DNA of 64,000 nucleotides from Brevibacillus agri (GTDB lineage Bacteria > Bacillota > Bacilli > Brevibacillales > Brevibacillaceae): contig NZ_CP026363.1 in assembly GCF_004117055.1 (NCBI RefSeq), forward strand, positions 5,132,501-5,196,500, in the 5' to 3' direction. Below the pieces are notes generated by a model. It was not told the DNA's origin. It saw only the letters and a list, made by a program, of their open reading frames with translations, and did no database searches. Shown here one piece after another: positions 1-8,097 of the stretch. The translations under genes and the position numbers were made by a program. How positions within the stretch are numbered: the first letter of the stretch is position 1; every line of letters starts with the position of its first letter.

Positions 1-163
1 GCTTTCCTTCTTCTCCCCTCATAATAAATCCTCTCCCCTGATTTACGAAAAAAGCCGAGGAAAAACAGGAGTGGATACCCGCATCTCGCTCGGCTGGTGG
101 CACGACTATTTAAGCTTTCGTACGACTGTTTATGCTTTGAGATCACTGAAATTGCTTGTTACA
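1..163. repeat. Left copy of a 163-bp direct repeat, island boundary
   Basis: These bases are identical to 22591-22753 at every position I compared. The match ends after base 163 and may extend leftward beyond the window. On the minus strand its first 21 bases equal the last 21 bases of rlmCD including the stop, and the rest is the DNA downstream of rlmCD with its terminator. The copy here is a 3'-end remnant; the intact gene sits at the other copy. This arrangement is typical of an element inserted at the 3' end of a gene. Confidence 0.93.
48..95 (-). terminator. Rho-independent terminator in the left repeat
   Basis: On the minus strand AGCCGAG (95-89) pairs with CTCGGCT (59-53) and is followed by six T. 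It is the duplicate of the rlmCD terminator and could also end transcription arriving from the CD-NTase gene. Confidence 0.6.
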
Positions 164-203
164 TAGTAGGAAAATATTCTGTAAGGGTATAGGAACTTCC
201 CAA

Positions 204-1472
204 TTATTTTATTACGACCTTTACCTCATCACTACACAATAGCGTGCCTCGCCGATACACACGACAAATCATTTTGTGAGTTCCCCGATAAAGTGTTGTT
301 TCCTGTACGTTAAGCCCAGTTTGCGTATGCCCCTTATCTAATCCACATTCATCACCAGTGTTTACTACTTCCCATAATACGGCATCAAAGTCATGGAAAT
401 TTGGAACAGCGTTAAAATAAATCGTTCTGTTTTTCGGGACTCTACCCCCAATGGTCTTTAGATTGATTCGAATGCTTGGTTTCCACTCGACAACAGCTAC
501 GATGTCAACACGATATTGAGAGCTTGCACTTTTTGCAAGAGAACGATTTTCGGCGGTTTCCGTAACAAGCCCTCCCCAATAGGAATGATCAAAAAAGTCA
601 TTCCAAGCTGATATGGCTTGGTCTTCCGTGCATTCATCTTCAAAAAGTACATCTAACTTCTTTATGTAGTTCGTGAGCCGAACACTTAAATTTTTAACCT
701 TTTGTTCATCTTTTGCTGTTAGCAATAAACTTGTGCTGGTGTCAGTTGGATTATTTACTGATTTATCTGTATTCAACCGATCACGAATCTCTTTGATTGT
801 GTAGTAAAATGTTTCGTCGAGACGGTCTTTAGATTGGATGCATTCTTCTACCAAGACCGATTGCACCAACCCTCCTGGCATTAGCCAGCCGCTTCTTGAT
901 TTGCAGAACATCTTTAACAATCGAACAACTTTTCGGATGTTGCCATCAGATTCGGTATTTTTTGTGTTGAACCAATCCGTGATGGATCGAGGATTTCTTA
1001 AACGCCACTGGCTTCCGCAATGTTCATACTCATATTCATCTTCTTCGTTTTTATATCTTCGGTAAATCGCAAAATCGACATGATAGCCGTCTGCATATTC
1101 AACACGAACTGCGTTGGTCAACGCTTCAGGTTCAGTTTTGAATTGCTTACATTTTCTTTTCAAAGCATCTACTACGATATTTTTTACTGAAGTAGTTCTC
1201 TCTGGAATGCTATCTTTATCAAAGACGATGGCAACGTCAATATCATACTCGCTTTGATCATTCTGAGTAATGGTACTCATAGCCATGCTTCCTTGCTCAA
1301 TTATTTCAACAACGGAATAGCTGGTTTCATTTTCAGTATTGTATTCCTGCAATCCAGACTTTAATCGGCTTATATTTAAGTCTTTCTTGTCTCTAAGGTT
1401 GTTCTGCTCATCTCTTGAAAGAACAACATGATCGTTGTAAAAGGTGTTAAATTTAGAGCTTAAATTATACAT
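204..1472 (-). CDS. CBASS cyclic-oligonucleotide synthase (CD-NTase)
   Basis: This 422-residue protein is probably the signal-generating enzyme of a CBASS anti-phage system, making a cyclic oligonucleotide on infection. The nucleotidyltransferase core is visible: GS at residues 61-62, D77 and D79 in YDID, and a third acidic residue D133 in HVDFA, which form the metal site of DNA polymerase beta-like enzymes. The last ~90 residues resemble the C-terminal sensor domain found in many SMODS nucleotidyltransferases. I chose ATG 1472 because AGGGGA lies 8 bases upstream; ATG 1478 is too close. It follows the TM-SAVED gene after about 20 bases, so the two are surely co-transcribed. The product nucleotide cannot be read from sequence. 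Confidence 0.88.
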   Translation of the reverse strand: MYNLSSKFNTFYNDHVVLSRDEQNNLRDKKDLNISRLKSGLQEYNTENETSYSVVEIIEQGSMAMSTITQNDQSEYDIDVAIVFDKDSIPERTTSVKNIVVDALKRKCKQFKTEPEALTNAVRVEYADGYHVDFAIYRRYKNEEDEYEYEHCGSQWRLRNPRSITDWFNTKNTESDGNIRKVVRLLKMFCKSRSGWLMPGGLVQSVLVEECIQSKDRLDETFYYTIKEIRDRLNTDKSVNNPTDTSTSLLLTAKDEQKVKNLSVRLTNYIKKLDVLFEDECTEDQAISAWNDFFDHSYWGGLVTETAENRSLAKSASSQYRVDIVAVVEWKPSIRINLKTIGGRVPKNRTIYFNAVPNFHDFDAVLWEVVNTGDECGLDKGHTQTGLNVQETTLYRGTHKMICRVYRRGTLLCSDEVKVVIK

Positions 1473-1491
1473 GATCATTTCCCCTCTCTTT

Positions 1492-2586
1492 CTATGCCGA
1501 AACTAAAAATGTATCCCTTGTTACTAATGAACCTTTTTGAGTTCCGTTTAATACGATCCCCCAAGGATATTTAATTGTTCGTTGACGATCATATTGGTAC
1601 GATATGATCTGTACCATACGATTGTCATCCATCAGTTTCCCTAATTCAAAAGCCAAGCAACTTTGTCCAGAGTAAAGAAGGTGTATCTTCTTTATATTAG
1701 GGTAAGCTTGCTGTGTATCCATCAACACCATATACACCGCATTGCAATAATCCTTTAGCTGTTCCTTGTACTTGATTGCATAATCCATCGGCTGTGGTAG
1801 TGATAGGTAAATTTTTGGACATGAAAACTGAGCGGTGTCCTCGTCTGTAATTTGAGAAGTTACGCTAACTGCGATAACAATTTCTTCTTCCTGCGTTCCT
1901 CCTAATGAATCCAAGGGAGGATTTTGCACTAATTGAGGATATGGTCTGCTTGTCCAACCTGTTTTACAGTTTGTCAATTCATAGTAGACATCATTTAGTT
2001 TGTTGTATTCAAAATACTCATCTAATACATGTCTTTCAAAAAATTTACCTGCCAACATGATGAATGGAATCGGTGCAATCCCCGTGTAAGCTCTTTTTTT
2101 GTCTCTACTCTCCACTTTAAAAGCTTCGATTTTATCAGATAGCTCTTCTTGTATCTCCTGAGCTATTGCTTCATTGATACCTTTTCGATACAGTCTGATA
2201 AAATCTATTTCTTTTTCCTTAAATTCAAATGGACTCAAATTCAAATCATTTTGATGATGTTCAATTCGTTTGTCAAAATATCCATTGATGTTAAGGATAT
2301 ACATTTTGTTTTTAATGTAGAAATGAAAGTATATTCCTCCAATAAGCAGAATGAACCCAGTAATAAGTTGAAGATAGTTGGTATCCACTTGTTGATTAGA
2401 CAAAAATGCAAACAATTTATCATCGAACGTCCCAAATGATCCAAATATTAACTCGATACCCATTGTAATGAGAAGACCTGAAACAGCTTCTTCTCTTCTT
2501 TTCTTCACAAAGTTATTTATTGCAAAAAATAGCCCCACAATAAATATTAGAACTGAAACAATTGAAAAAATCATTGTTACGCTCAT
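1492..2586 (-). CDS. cap14: TM-SAVED CBASS effector (Cap14-like)
   Basis: The 364-residue protein has three hydrophobic N-terminal segments (about residues 5-25, 37-58 and 72-92), then a cytosolic linker and a C-terminal SAVED domain. SAVED signs are the AVSVTSQI strand near residue 240 and the block IHLLYSGQSCLAFELGKL followed by SYQYDR. SAVED domains bind cyclic oligonucleotides made by the neighbouring CD-NTase; the membrane part is expected to disrupt the inner membrane when activated. The gene has a strong site (GGAGGGGAG) before ATG 2586 and lies immediately upstream of the synthase. Assignment as a Cap14 type is by architecture; I see no Cap2/Cap3-type ancillary genes, so the system would be type I-like. 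Confidence 0.83.
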   Translation of the reverse strand: MSVTMIFSIVSVLIFIVGLFFAINNFVKKRREEAVSGLLITMGIELIFGSFGTFDDKLFAFLSNQQVDTNYLQLITGFILLIGGIYFHFYIKNKMYILNINGYFDKRIEHHQNDLNLSPFEFKEKEIDFIRLYRKGINEAIAQEIQEELSDKIEAFKVESRDKKRAYTGIAPIPFIMLAGKFFERHVLDEYFEYNKLNDVYYELTNCKTGWTSRPYPQLVQNPPLDSLGGTQEEEIVIAVSVTSQITDEDTAQFSCPKIYLSLPQPMDYAIKYKEQLKDYCNAVYMVLMDTQQAYPNIKKIHLLYSGQSCLAFELGKLMDDNRMVQIISYQYDRQRTIKYPWGIVLNGTQKGSLVTRDTFLVSA

Positions 2587-2788
2587 ATAAGCTCCCCTCC
2601 GTCAGTAAATAAACAATTATCTTATTTATCTTATTACCAACTAATTTGAAATAGTATTCGAATCGATTAGATACCTTTCAAAAAGGAATGGTAATAAAAA
2701 ATCAGGTTCACTCCACCTCTTCTCACCTTAATGGTAACTTATAAGCATAACCACATTATAGCACATACGTTCGCGTTTGGTGCTTTAC

Positions 2789-3199
2789 TTACTTTTCTGT
2801 TTTAAATTGAAACTCCCCACACCCCAATTTATCTGCCTGCTCACTTTTGTTTAATTGATTCCAGACTGAATCCGCTTTACTCTTTTCATTCACACCATTT
2901 ATCGTTTGATACTTCTCAATTTCCTCCTTAACTTCCATGTAATGGGTTTTCCTTCCCAAACGTCGAAGAGCTTCTATCGCCGCATCTCTAATCTCTGCCC
3001 CCCTAAGCGGAACTTGCCTTACAATAACTTTATCGCCAGTAAATTTTTCCAACTCGTTTTGAAATGCATTGATTGAAATATCTATTTGCTTTATTTCGAT
3101 CTGGATTGCTTCTAATTTATCCTTTAGTAAATCCCTCTCTCTAACTTTCTCCTGAAGCATTTGACGGATTACCTCTATTTTTTGTTGTTGATTAGTCAT
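2789..3199 (-). CDS. Coiled-coil and winged-helix protein beside CBASS
   Basis: The 136-residue product has a highly charged coiled coil over residues 1-55 and then a small helix-turn-helix-like segment (AAIEALRRLGRKTHYMEVKE, about 75-95), similar in style to HARE/HTH modules found in restriction and toxin systems. It is encoded just upstream of the TM-SAVED gene on the same strand, but 202 bases separate them and a TATAAT sits in the gap (2755-2760), so the effector and synthase may also have their own promoter. It could be a regulator of the defence operon or an accessory factor. No family name is certain. Confidence 0.6.
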   Translation of the reverse strand: MTNQQQKIEVIRQMLQEKVRERDLLKDKLEAIQIEIKQIDISINAFQNELEKFTGDKVIVRQVPLRGAEIRDAAIEALRRLGRKTHYMEVKEEIEKYQTINGVNEKSKADSVWNQLNKSEQADKLGCGEFQFKTEK

Positions 3200-3301
3200 T
3201 TACATTGCCTCTATTCCATCATTTTTTCACTACAATCCCATGCTATTATAGTTACTTCAATAGAAATACTATTTAGAGATCTCTCCAACAGTAGTAGAAC
3301 T

Positions 3302-3526
3302 GTATTTGGCAAACGGAAAATGCAGAGTTTGGCAACGAACGACATTCACGGATATACATGGTTTGACATGGAGCCTCTACAGGCACAATTTCTTGCAAAA
3401 GAGCGAGACAACAGTATTTTACAAGACATGGGAGCCTATTATGCCCGCCTCTCCATGTAAAACCAAATGAATGGCAACTGTATCAAAAACGGTTGCCAAA
3501 CTATGCACTTTTATTTTGCCGTATAC
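3302..3526. repeat. Long imperfect palindrome, hairpin or MITE-like
   Basis: The two halves of this 225-bp stretch are imperfect reverse complements. Paired blocks include GTATTTGGCAAA with the complement of TTTTGCCGTATAC, AGTTTGGCAAC with GTTGCCAAACT, and GGTTTGACATGGAG (3360-3373) with CTCCATGTAAAACC (3451-3464). The inner 105 bp match, in inverted orientation, the hairpin at 5886-5998. It would fold into a long RNA or DNA hairpin. It may be a miniature transposable element or a structured RNA; I saw no coding content that explains it. Confidence 0.65.
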
Positions 3527-3900
3527 ACAGAAAACAAAGAATCTGTCCTTATCTCCTAATACCACGTTTACTTTTCTTAATCCGATGATCACTCCTAACA
3601 AACATATTAAATGCATCCGAATATTAATACGCACCTTCCTTCCAATGTACAGCCTTCAACACTATTGTTCATAGTGATGAGGCGTTCGCCAATTCTTTGA
3701 TCGAGTTGTAAAGCCCCATTCTGAGCCGATAATTCAAAAGGTTCTCCATCCCTTTTAAGAACCTTTTTCTAAATTCCTATTCCGTTGTTTTTCCAGATAT
3801 TGTATCATGTAACCGTAACGATCTCTCCCAAATAAAGACTACCTGCATATAGCTTTTCGAATTATTTTGTAAAGATGATAACTTTCTGAGGAGGCACAGA
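3527..3900. other. AT-rich gap without a convincing gene
   Basis: This stretch between the palindrome and the SUKH gene holds one clear hairpin terminator (3736-3768) and the SUKH ribosome site, TGAGGAGG. A 67-codon plus-strand frame starting at 3471 has no good ribosome site and looks fortuitous. Confidence 0.5.
3736..3768 (+). terminator. Hairpin terminator with no obvious gene
   Basis: AAAAGGTTCT (3736-3745) pairs with AGAACCTTTTT (3758-3768), ending in a T run on the plus strand. No recognisable gene lies just upstream, so it may end a transcript from the palindromic element or a lost gene. Confidence 0.6.
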
Positions 3901-4476
3901 ATGAGCTTTCACAAAGAAAAAAACATTAAAGTAGGGAATATCGTTGAGAAATCATTAAATGGATTGAAAAGTCGCCTCGAAAATGATGGAATTTTATTAA
4001 TCCAAAACGAAGAAGGGTACGTCGAACCGAACAAGTTCTCTTTTAACCCTCCTGCTTCTCTATCTCAAATTAAGCGTTTTAAAGATGAAACTGGCCTAAT
4101 CCTCCCTGCCGATTACCAATCATTTTTATTGCTTCACAATGGAGCACGGCTCTTTGTTCATCCCTATTACGGAGGCGGAGTGGAATTACTGAGTTTAGAA
4201 CAAATGTTAGAGTATAGATTTGACTATTTGCCTGATGGATGTTTTATCATTGCTTATCTTTTCGATGGATGCCAAGTCATTATTGACACCAATAGATATC
4301 AGGAAGGAAATAAAACAAGTTATCTATGGTATCTTGATAGTTGCTGTCCATTCGATGATGCACTGGATTTGCACATGAATTTTGAGTTATGGTTAGATAG
4401 ATTGATTATCGCTCAGGGGTGTGGTTACTGGCATTGGCCATCATCGACTGGTAATTCCTACTACAAGCAACGATAG
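3901..4476 (+). CDS. SMI1/KNR4 (SUKH) family protein
   Basis: The 191-residue product carries a SUKH domain from about residue 45: PASLSQIKRFKDETGL, then LPADYQSFLLLHNGARLF, the glycine-rich GGGVELLSLEQM and a WYLDS strand near residue 142. SUKH proteins are commonly immunity proteins against contact-dependent or secreted toxins, and also occur as solitary genes in defence or polymorphic-toxin islands. No toxin gene is adjacent, so it is an orphan immunity candidate. A strong GAGGAGG lies 8 bases before the ATG. It sits between the palindrome at 3302-3526 and an IS256-family element. Confidence 0.8.
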   Translation: MSFHKEKNIKVGNIVEKSLNGLKSRLENDGILLIQNEEGYVEPNKFSFNPPASLSQIKRFKDETGLILPADYQSFLLLHNGARLFVHPYYGGGVELLSLEQMLEYRFDYLPDGCFIIAYLFDGCQVIIDTNRYQEGNKTSYLWYLDSCCPFDDALDLHMNFELWLDRLIIAQGCGYWHWPSSTGNSYYKQR

Positions 4477-4651
4477 AACCTTGTTTTGTGTGCAACTTAG
4501 TTATTGGAGAATTTCAGGAGATTTATATTTTCTTAAATAGTCCCATCTCAAATTACACAAACCTAAACGCAGACAAAAAAGTACCCTCTAAACGGGACTG
4601 TAAAATATTTTGTGTAAACTCTCATTCCACATTCCATTACAATGAAACAAA

Positions 4652-5884
4652 GTGAGGTTGAGAGAACACATGGGACTCATTCCAAAAGACCAGCTGCGCC
4701 AACTTATCAAAGAACACAACTTGCAAACCATGGAGGATGTTCAAAAAGCCCTGAAGGACATTTTTGCAGAAACACTGCAAGAAATGTTGGAGGCCGAATT
4801 GGATACCGAATTGGGCTATGCCAAGCATGACAGCAAGCAGAAGCAGACGAAAAACAGTCGGAACGGCTATAGCAAAAAAACGGTTACGTCTGAGTATGGG
4901 GAGTTGGATCTCACGATTCCCCGTGATCGTCTTGGAGAATTTGAACCTGCGATTGTCAAGAAACACCAGAGACATGTAACGGGTATTGAAGATCAAATCG
5001 TCTCTATGTACGCCAAAGGCATGAGCACACGGGATATTCAGGATCATTTGCACAATCTGTATGGACTTGAGGTATCCCCGACCCTTATCTCCAACGTAAC
5101 AGCTAAACTGTTACCTCTTATCAAGGAATGGCAAAATCGCCCGCTGCAAAGCGTGTATTCCGTTGTTTTCATGGATGCCATTCATTTTAAGGTAAAACAG
5201 GACGGGCAAATTATCAGCAAAGCCGCCTATATGGTCATTGGCATTGATTTGGAAGGCTATAAGGACGTTCTTGGCATCTGGATCGGAGAAAACGAGTCAG
5301 CCAAGTTCTGGCTACATGTGTTGACGGATCTGAAAAATCGTGGCGTTCAGGACATTTTGATTATCTGTGTAGACAATTTAAAAGGCTTCAGCGAAGCCAT
5401 TGCAGCCAGCTATCCGCAAACGGAGGTTCAAAAATGTATCATCCACCAGATCCGCAATTCCATCAAATATGTGTCGTACAAGGATTTGAAGAAGATTACT
5501 ACGGCCTTGCGTCCGATCTATACGGCCCCAACGGAAGAGGCGGCTCTCCTGGAATTGGATCAATTTGAGGAGACCTGGGGAAAACAGTATCCCCTGATTG
5601 TCCGGTCGTGGCGGAGTAACTGGGATGAACTGGCGACCTTTTTCAAGTACTCCCCTGAGTTGCGCAAGCTCATCTATACAACGAATATGATCGAAAGCTA
5701 CCATCGACAACTCCGGAAGGTGACAAAGGGAAAAAGTATCTTTCCGACGGATGAATCGCTACTCAAAATGCTATATTTGGCGACGATGGATGTCATTCGG
5801 AAGTGGACAGGGCGGGTCCAAAATTGGGGGCAAATCCTTCTCCAGTTGACTGTACATTTCCCAGAACGGGTACAGATTCGATGA
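4652..5884 (+). CDS. IS256-family transposase
   Basis: The 410-residue protein is a mutator-type DDE transposase. Visible features are the first Asp in VVFMDAIHFKV, the second in IICVDNLKGF, the HQIRNS motif and the catalytic Glu in NMIESYHRQLRKVTKGK. N-terminal helices with LRQLIKEHNLQTMEDVQKAL are typical of the DNA-binding part. Length is close to the usual ~390-410, and no frame break is seen, so the enzyme may be active. An internal ATG at 4670 (MGLIPKDQ) is an alternative start. Confidence 0.93.
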   Translation: MRLREHMGLIPKDQLRQLIKEHNLQTMEDVQKALKDIFAETLQEMLEAELDTELGYAKHDSKQKQTKNSRNGYSKKTVTSEYGELDLTIPRDRLGEFEPAIVKKHQRHVTGIEDQIVSMYAKGMSTRDIQDHLHNLYGLEVSPTLISNVTAKLLPLIKEWQNRPLQSVYSVVFMDAIHFKVKQDGQIISKAAYMVIGIDLEGYKDVLGIWIGENESAKFWLHVLTDLKNRGVQDILIICVDNLKGFSEAIAASYPQTEVQKCIIHQIRNSIKYVSYKDLKKITTALRPIYTAPTEEAALLELDQFEETWGKQYPLIVRSWRSNWDELATFFKYSPELRKLIYTTNMIESYHRQLRKVTKGKSIFPTDESLLKMLYLATMDVIRKWTGRVQNWGQILLQLTVHFPERVQIR

Positions 5885-5885
5885 A

Positions 5886-5998
5886 GGGCTTTACATGGAG
5901 GGGCGGGCATGATAGGCTACTTTGCCTTGCGATGGTGTGAACTTCTCCATCGCCCAATCGCAAGAACTCATGCCCGCCAGTGGCTCCATGTCAAGCCC
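5886..5998. repeat. 113-bp hairpin element inside the IS256 right end
   Basis: The arms GGGCTTTACATGGAG (5886-5900) and CTCCATGTCAAGCCC (5984-5998) pair, followed inside by GGCGGGCATGA with TCATGCCCGCC and a central stem CTTGCGAT with ATCGCAAG. The same arm sequences occur in inverted orientation at 3360-3464. The hairpin begins two bases past the transposase stop and ends 24 bases before the IS right inverted repeat, so it looks inserted or captured. Confidence 0.7.
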
Positions 5999-6056
5999 GA
6001 CATATGAAGCATCGTTTTCACGTTTACACAAAAATCTTGACAGACTCATCCTTCCC

Positions 6057-6578
6057 TTACATCTGCTTTTTATTGGTAATAAGCCCTGACTCCCGTAACT
6101 TTTTCATCAAAATACAAACGTATCCTTGTGAAATACCCAATTCTTTTGCCAATTCCACTTGAGATGCTTTCGGATTTACCAGGAACGCCTCATGTAGCTG
6201 ATTCAGTAACTCGGCAGATTTGTTTCCTTTATGTTTTTTCCTCTTCTTTGTATCCATGACGGGCTCAGAGATTATAATCTCATTATGTTCGGTAATAATG
6301 CTCCTATCCCCTGCGTCCACCTCCGATGATGGCACTATTTCTCCTATGCATGTATGGCAAACCAAATATTTTTTGAAGTACACCATTTCATCGCTAAACT
6401 GACCACAAAATATACAAGTGTTCCCTTGATATTTTTTCAGGATGATCGTTTCGTTTTCTGTATCAATGAAAATTTCTAAAGGATCTTTGATCTGGACATC
6501 GAGTACATCACGAAGTTCCTTTGGTATAACGACCCTTCCAAGTTCGTCCACTTGTCTGACAATTCCAATGCTTTTCAA
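6057..6578 (-). CDS. AbrB-like regulator with zinc ribbon and HTH
   Basis: The 173-residue protein begins with a SpoVT/AbrB swapped-hairpin DNA-binding domain (IVRQVDELGRVVIPKELRD, residues 6-24). Two CxxC pairs (CIFCG near 55 and CHTC near 74) follow and suggest a zinc ribbon. The C-terminus has an HTH, ASQVELAKELGISQGYVCIL. It is likely a transition-state type transcription regulator. The start is TTG at 6578 with GGGGGA 6 bases upstream. Its stop lies 10 bases beyond the IS256 end, so the insertion came close to truncating it; the C-terminus could have been altered. Confidence 0.8.
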   Translation of the reverse strand: MKSIGIVRQVDELGRVVIPKELRDVLDVQIKDPLEIFIDTENETIILKKYQGNTCIFCGQFSDEMVYFKKYLVCHTCIGEIVPSSEVDAGDRSIITEHNEIIISEPVMDTKKRKKHKGNKSAELLNQLHEAFLVNPKASQVELAKELGISQGYVCILMKKLRESGLITNKKQM

Positions 6579-6660
6579 GAAAAGTCCCCCAATTCCAAAC
6601 TGCTCTTTCCCACAACATCTACGATTACCACTATTTTACTTGTCATGTTTCCATTACTCA

Positions 6661-6698
6661 ATAAAAACAAAAGACCAGAGGAGTCACTCCACTGATCT
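6661..6698 (-). terminator. Terminator of the XRE regulator gene
   Basis: On the minus strand AGATCAGTGGAGT (6698-6686) pairs with ACTCCTCTGGTCT (6684-6672), followed by TTTGTTTTT. It lies 15 bases after the regulator stop. Confidence 0.7.
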
Positions 6699-6712
6699 AC
6701 TTTGCCCAGGAA

Positions 6713-6967
6713 TTAGTCATCAGATAAATGATGCGTTTCACGGTTATGTTCATATTCTTCTTCCACTTCTCGTATCAAATCTGATGGCTTTATTTGAAGT
6801 GCATAGCATAAAGCAAAGACGGTGTTTATGGTGGGCTTCCTAATTCCACGCTCTACTTCCGATAGAAAGCTTCTGTCAATATCAGCGTTTAGTGCCAAGT
6901 CTTCCTGTGACAGTTTCCGATTCTTTCTATGGTTGCGTAATATCTCACCAAAAATGTTCTCAATCAA
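6713..6967 (-). CDS. XRE-family HTH transcriptional regulator
   Basis: The 84-residue protein is a compact lambda-repressor-type regulator with HTH residues LSQEDLALNADIDRSFLSEVERG and PTINTVFALCYAL. I place the start at TTG 6967 because AAGGAGT sits 6 bases upstream; the upstream ATG at 6991 has no ribosome site. A perfect 14-bp palindrome (7019-7032) lies in the divergent region with the GGDEF gene and is a likely operator. It probably represses itself and perhaps the diverging operon. Confidence 0.85.
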   Translation of the reverse strand: MIENIFGEILRNHRKNRKLSQEDLALNADIDRSFLSEVERGIRKPTINTVFALCYALQIKPSDLIREVEEEYEHNRETHHLSDD

Positions 6968-7018
6968 GGTTTTACTCCTTTTTGAGAACATTAGAAGATA
7001 AACTACACCACAACTCTA

Positions 7019-7032
7019 TAGGCTATAGCCTA
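7019..7032. promoter_or_regulatory. Perfect palindrome, candidate operator
   Basis: TAGGCTATAGCCTA is a perfect 14-bp inverted repeat between the divergent XRE and GGDEF genes. A second perfect palindrome, ATTTCATGAAAT, lies at 7045-7056. Either is a good binding site candidate for the adjacent XRE regulator. Confidence 0.55.
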
Positions 7033-7132
7033 CAAAACCAATTTATTTCATGAAATCCCCATCCATTTGTGCTATTATGCTTTATAGCAATGCTAAATTA
7101 TACCTTCTTTAGTAAAATAGGCGGGATTCAGC

Positions 7133-7783
7133 ATGAAATATACTGGTAGAATCGTTTTGACTATTTTTGCTTTTTTATTACATTCGATGTATATCGTCTA
7201 TTATTTTTGTCGAGACGGAAAAGTTGAACCATTCGATGTATATACCTATCCTCTCTTGATAATTTGGGGATATTGGACTGGCAAACAGTATGATAAGGTC
7301 AAATTTTTTTCTGAGAAAGATGAATTGACAGGGCTGTTCAATCGAAGATTCGTGATAAAAAGTTTTGAAAAGATCGCATCATTAGCTGAACGAGCAAATA
7401 GCAAGCTATTTTTATTGGTTATTGATTGTGACAATTTCAAACATATTAACGACGACTATGGTCATGATAAAGGTGATTTGATTCTAACTCAGATAGCTGA
7501 AACACTGGTTAGATCAACACGAAAAAGCGATATCTCCGCTCGCTGGGGAGGGGACGAATTCCTGGTAATTGGTCATTACAAAGATGAGGCTGGACTACAA
7601 ACTCTTATCATGAGGCTGCATAATGATTTAGAAAATCTTTCGAATCAAGTCAGCATAGAAGTTAAAGTTTCGATTGGTTCAGCGATCTTCCCTGATCAAA
7701 GTCGGGAATTAGACGAACTAATCAAATCAGCCGACCAAAATATGTACATGTATAAGGAACAGAAGAAAACGGGGGTCAAGTGA
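7133..7783 (+). CDS. Membrane diguanylate cyclase (GGDEF)
   Basis: The 216-residue protein has two N-terminal hydrophobic segments (about 5-26 and 37-50) and then a complete GGDEF domain: DELTGLFNRR at 64-73, the metal-binding DCDNFKHIND, and the active site RWGGDEF. It should make cyclic di-GMP from two GTP at the membrane. There is no separate sensor domain, so input is unclear. It heads a plus-strand run of five small genes to 8932, and it is divergent from the XRE regulator. The ribosome site is GGCGGG. Confidence 0.88.
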   Translation: MKYTGRIVLTIFAFLLHSMYIVYYFCRDGKVEPFDVYTYPLLIIWGYWTGKQYDKVKFFSEKDELTGLFNRRFVIKSFEKIASLAERANSKLFLLVIDCDNFKHINDDYGHDKGDLILTQIAETLVRSTRKSDISARWGGDEFLVIGHYKDEAGLQTLIMRLHNDLENLSNQVSIEVKVSIGSAIFPDQSRELDELIKSADQNMYMYKEQKKTGVK

Positions 7784-7836
7784 AAAATAGTTCGCTTGTC
7801 CCTTTCTATTTAACCACCAAAATGGAGGTATGGAGG

Positions 7837-8040
7837 ATGAATCAAAATCAGAACATCCGTGATGTAAAGCTAATCAATAAGGCAGGGAAAACAGGGCTGA
7901 CAAGAGAGGAAAAGGAGATCATGAAGCAGATGAAAGGGTCTGTTACATCTCCTTTTGATCTTGACTCGATCCGTGAGCGGATAAAATACGGTGATCAGGA
8001 GGAAAGCAGGGATTGGAAGGCAGAAAACAGAACGGAGTAG
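7837..8040 (+). CDS. Small charged protein of unknown function
   Basis: I place the start at ATG 7837, 7 bases after GGAGGT, giving 67 residues. The longer frame begins upstream inside the GGDEF gene and lacks a site. The product is hydrophilic, with LTREEKEIMKQMKG in the middle and an acidic, basic-rich tail. I recognise no family. It follows the GGDEF gene after about 50 bases and is probably co-transcribed. Confidence 0.6.
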   Translation: MNQNQNIRDVKLINKAGKTGLTREEKEIMKQMKGSVTSPFDLDSIRERIKYGDQEESRDWKAENRTE

Positions 8041-8097
8041 GATTTCGATAAGGGGATATTTCCTCAGCTCTGTTACACGAAAGGTAGGTGGTACTTC

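Larger units (their letters stand above)
4594..6047 (+). mobile_element. IS256-family insertion sequence
   Basis: The ends form 26-bp imperfect inverted repeats (4594-4619 and 6022-6047) that match at 20 positions and share the inner TTTTGTGTAAAC. The element encodes one transposase. I find no 8-bp target duplication: the outer bases are CTCTAAAC on the left and ATCCTTCC on the right. This suggests an old copy or rearranged flanks. A 113-bp hairpin (5886-5998) occupies the space between the transposase stop and the right end. Confidence 0.82.

Noticed and set aside
4586-6055. Target site duplication of the IS256 element
   Set aside because: The eight bases outside the two ends (CTCTAAAC and ATCCTTCC) do not match.
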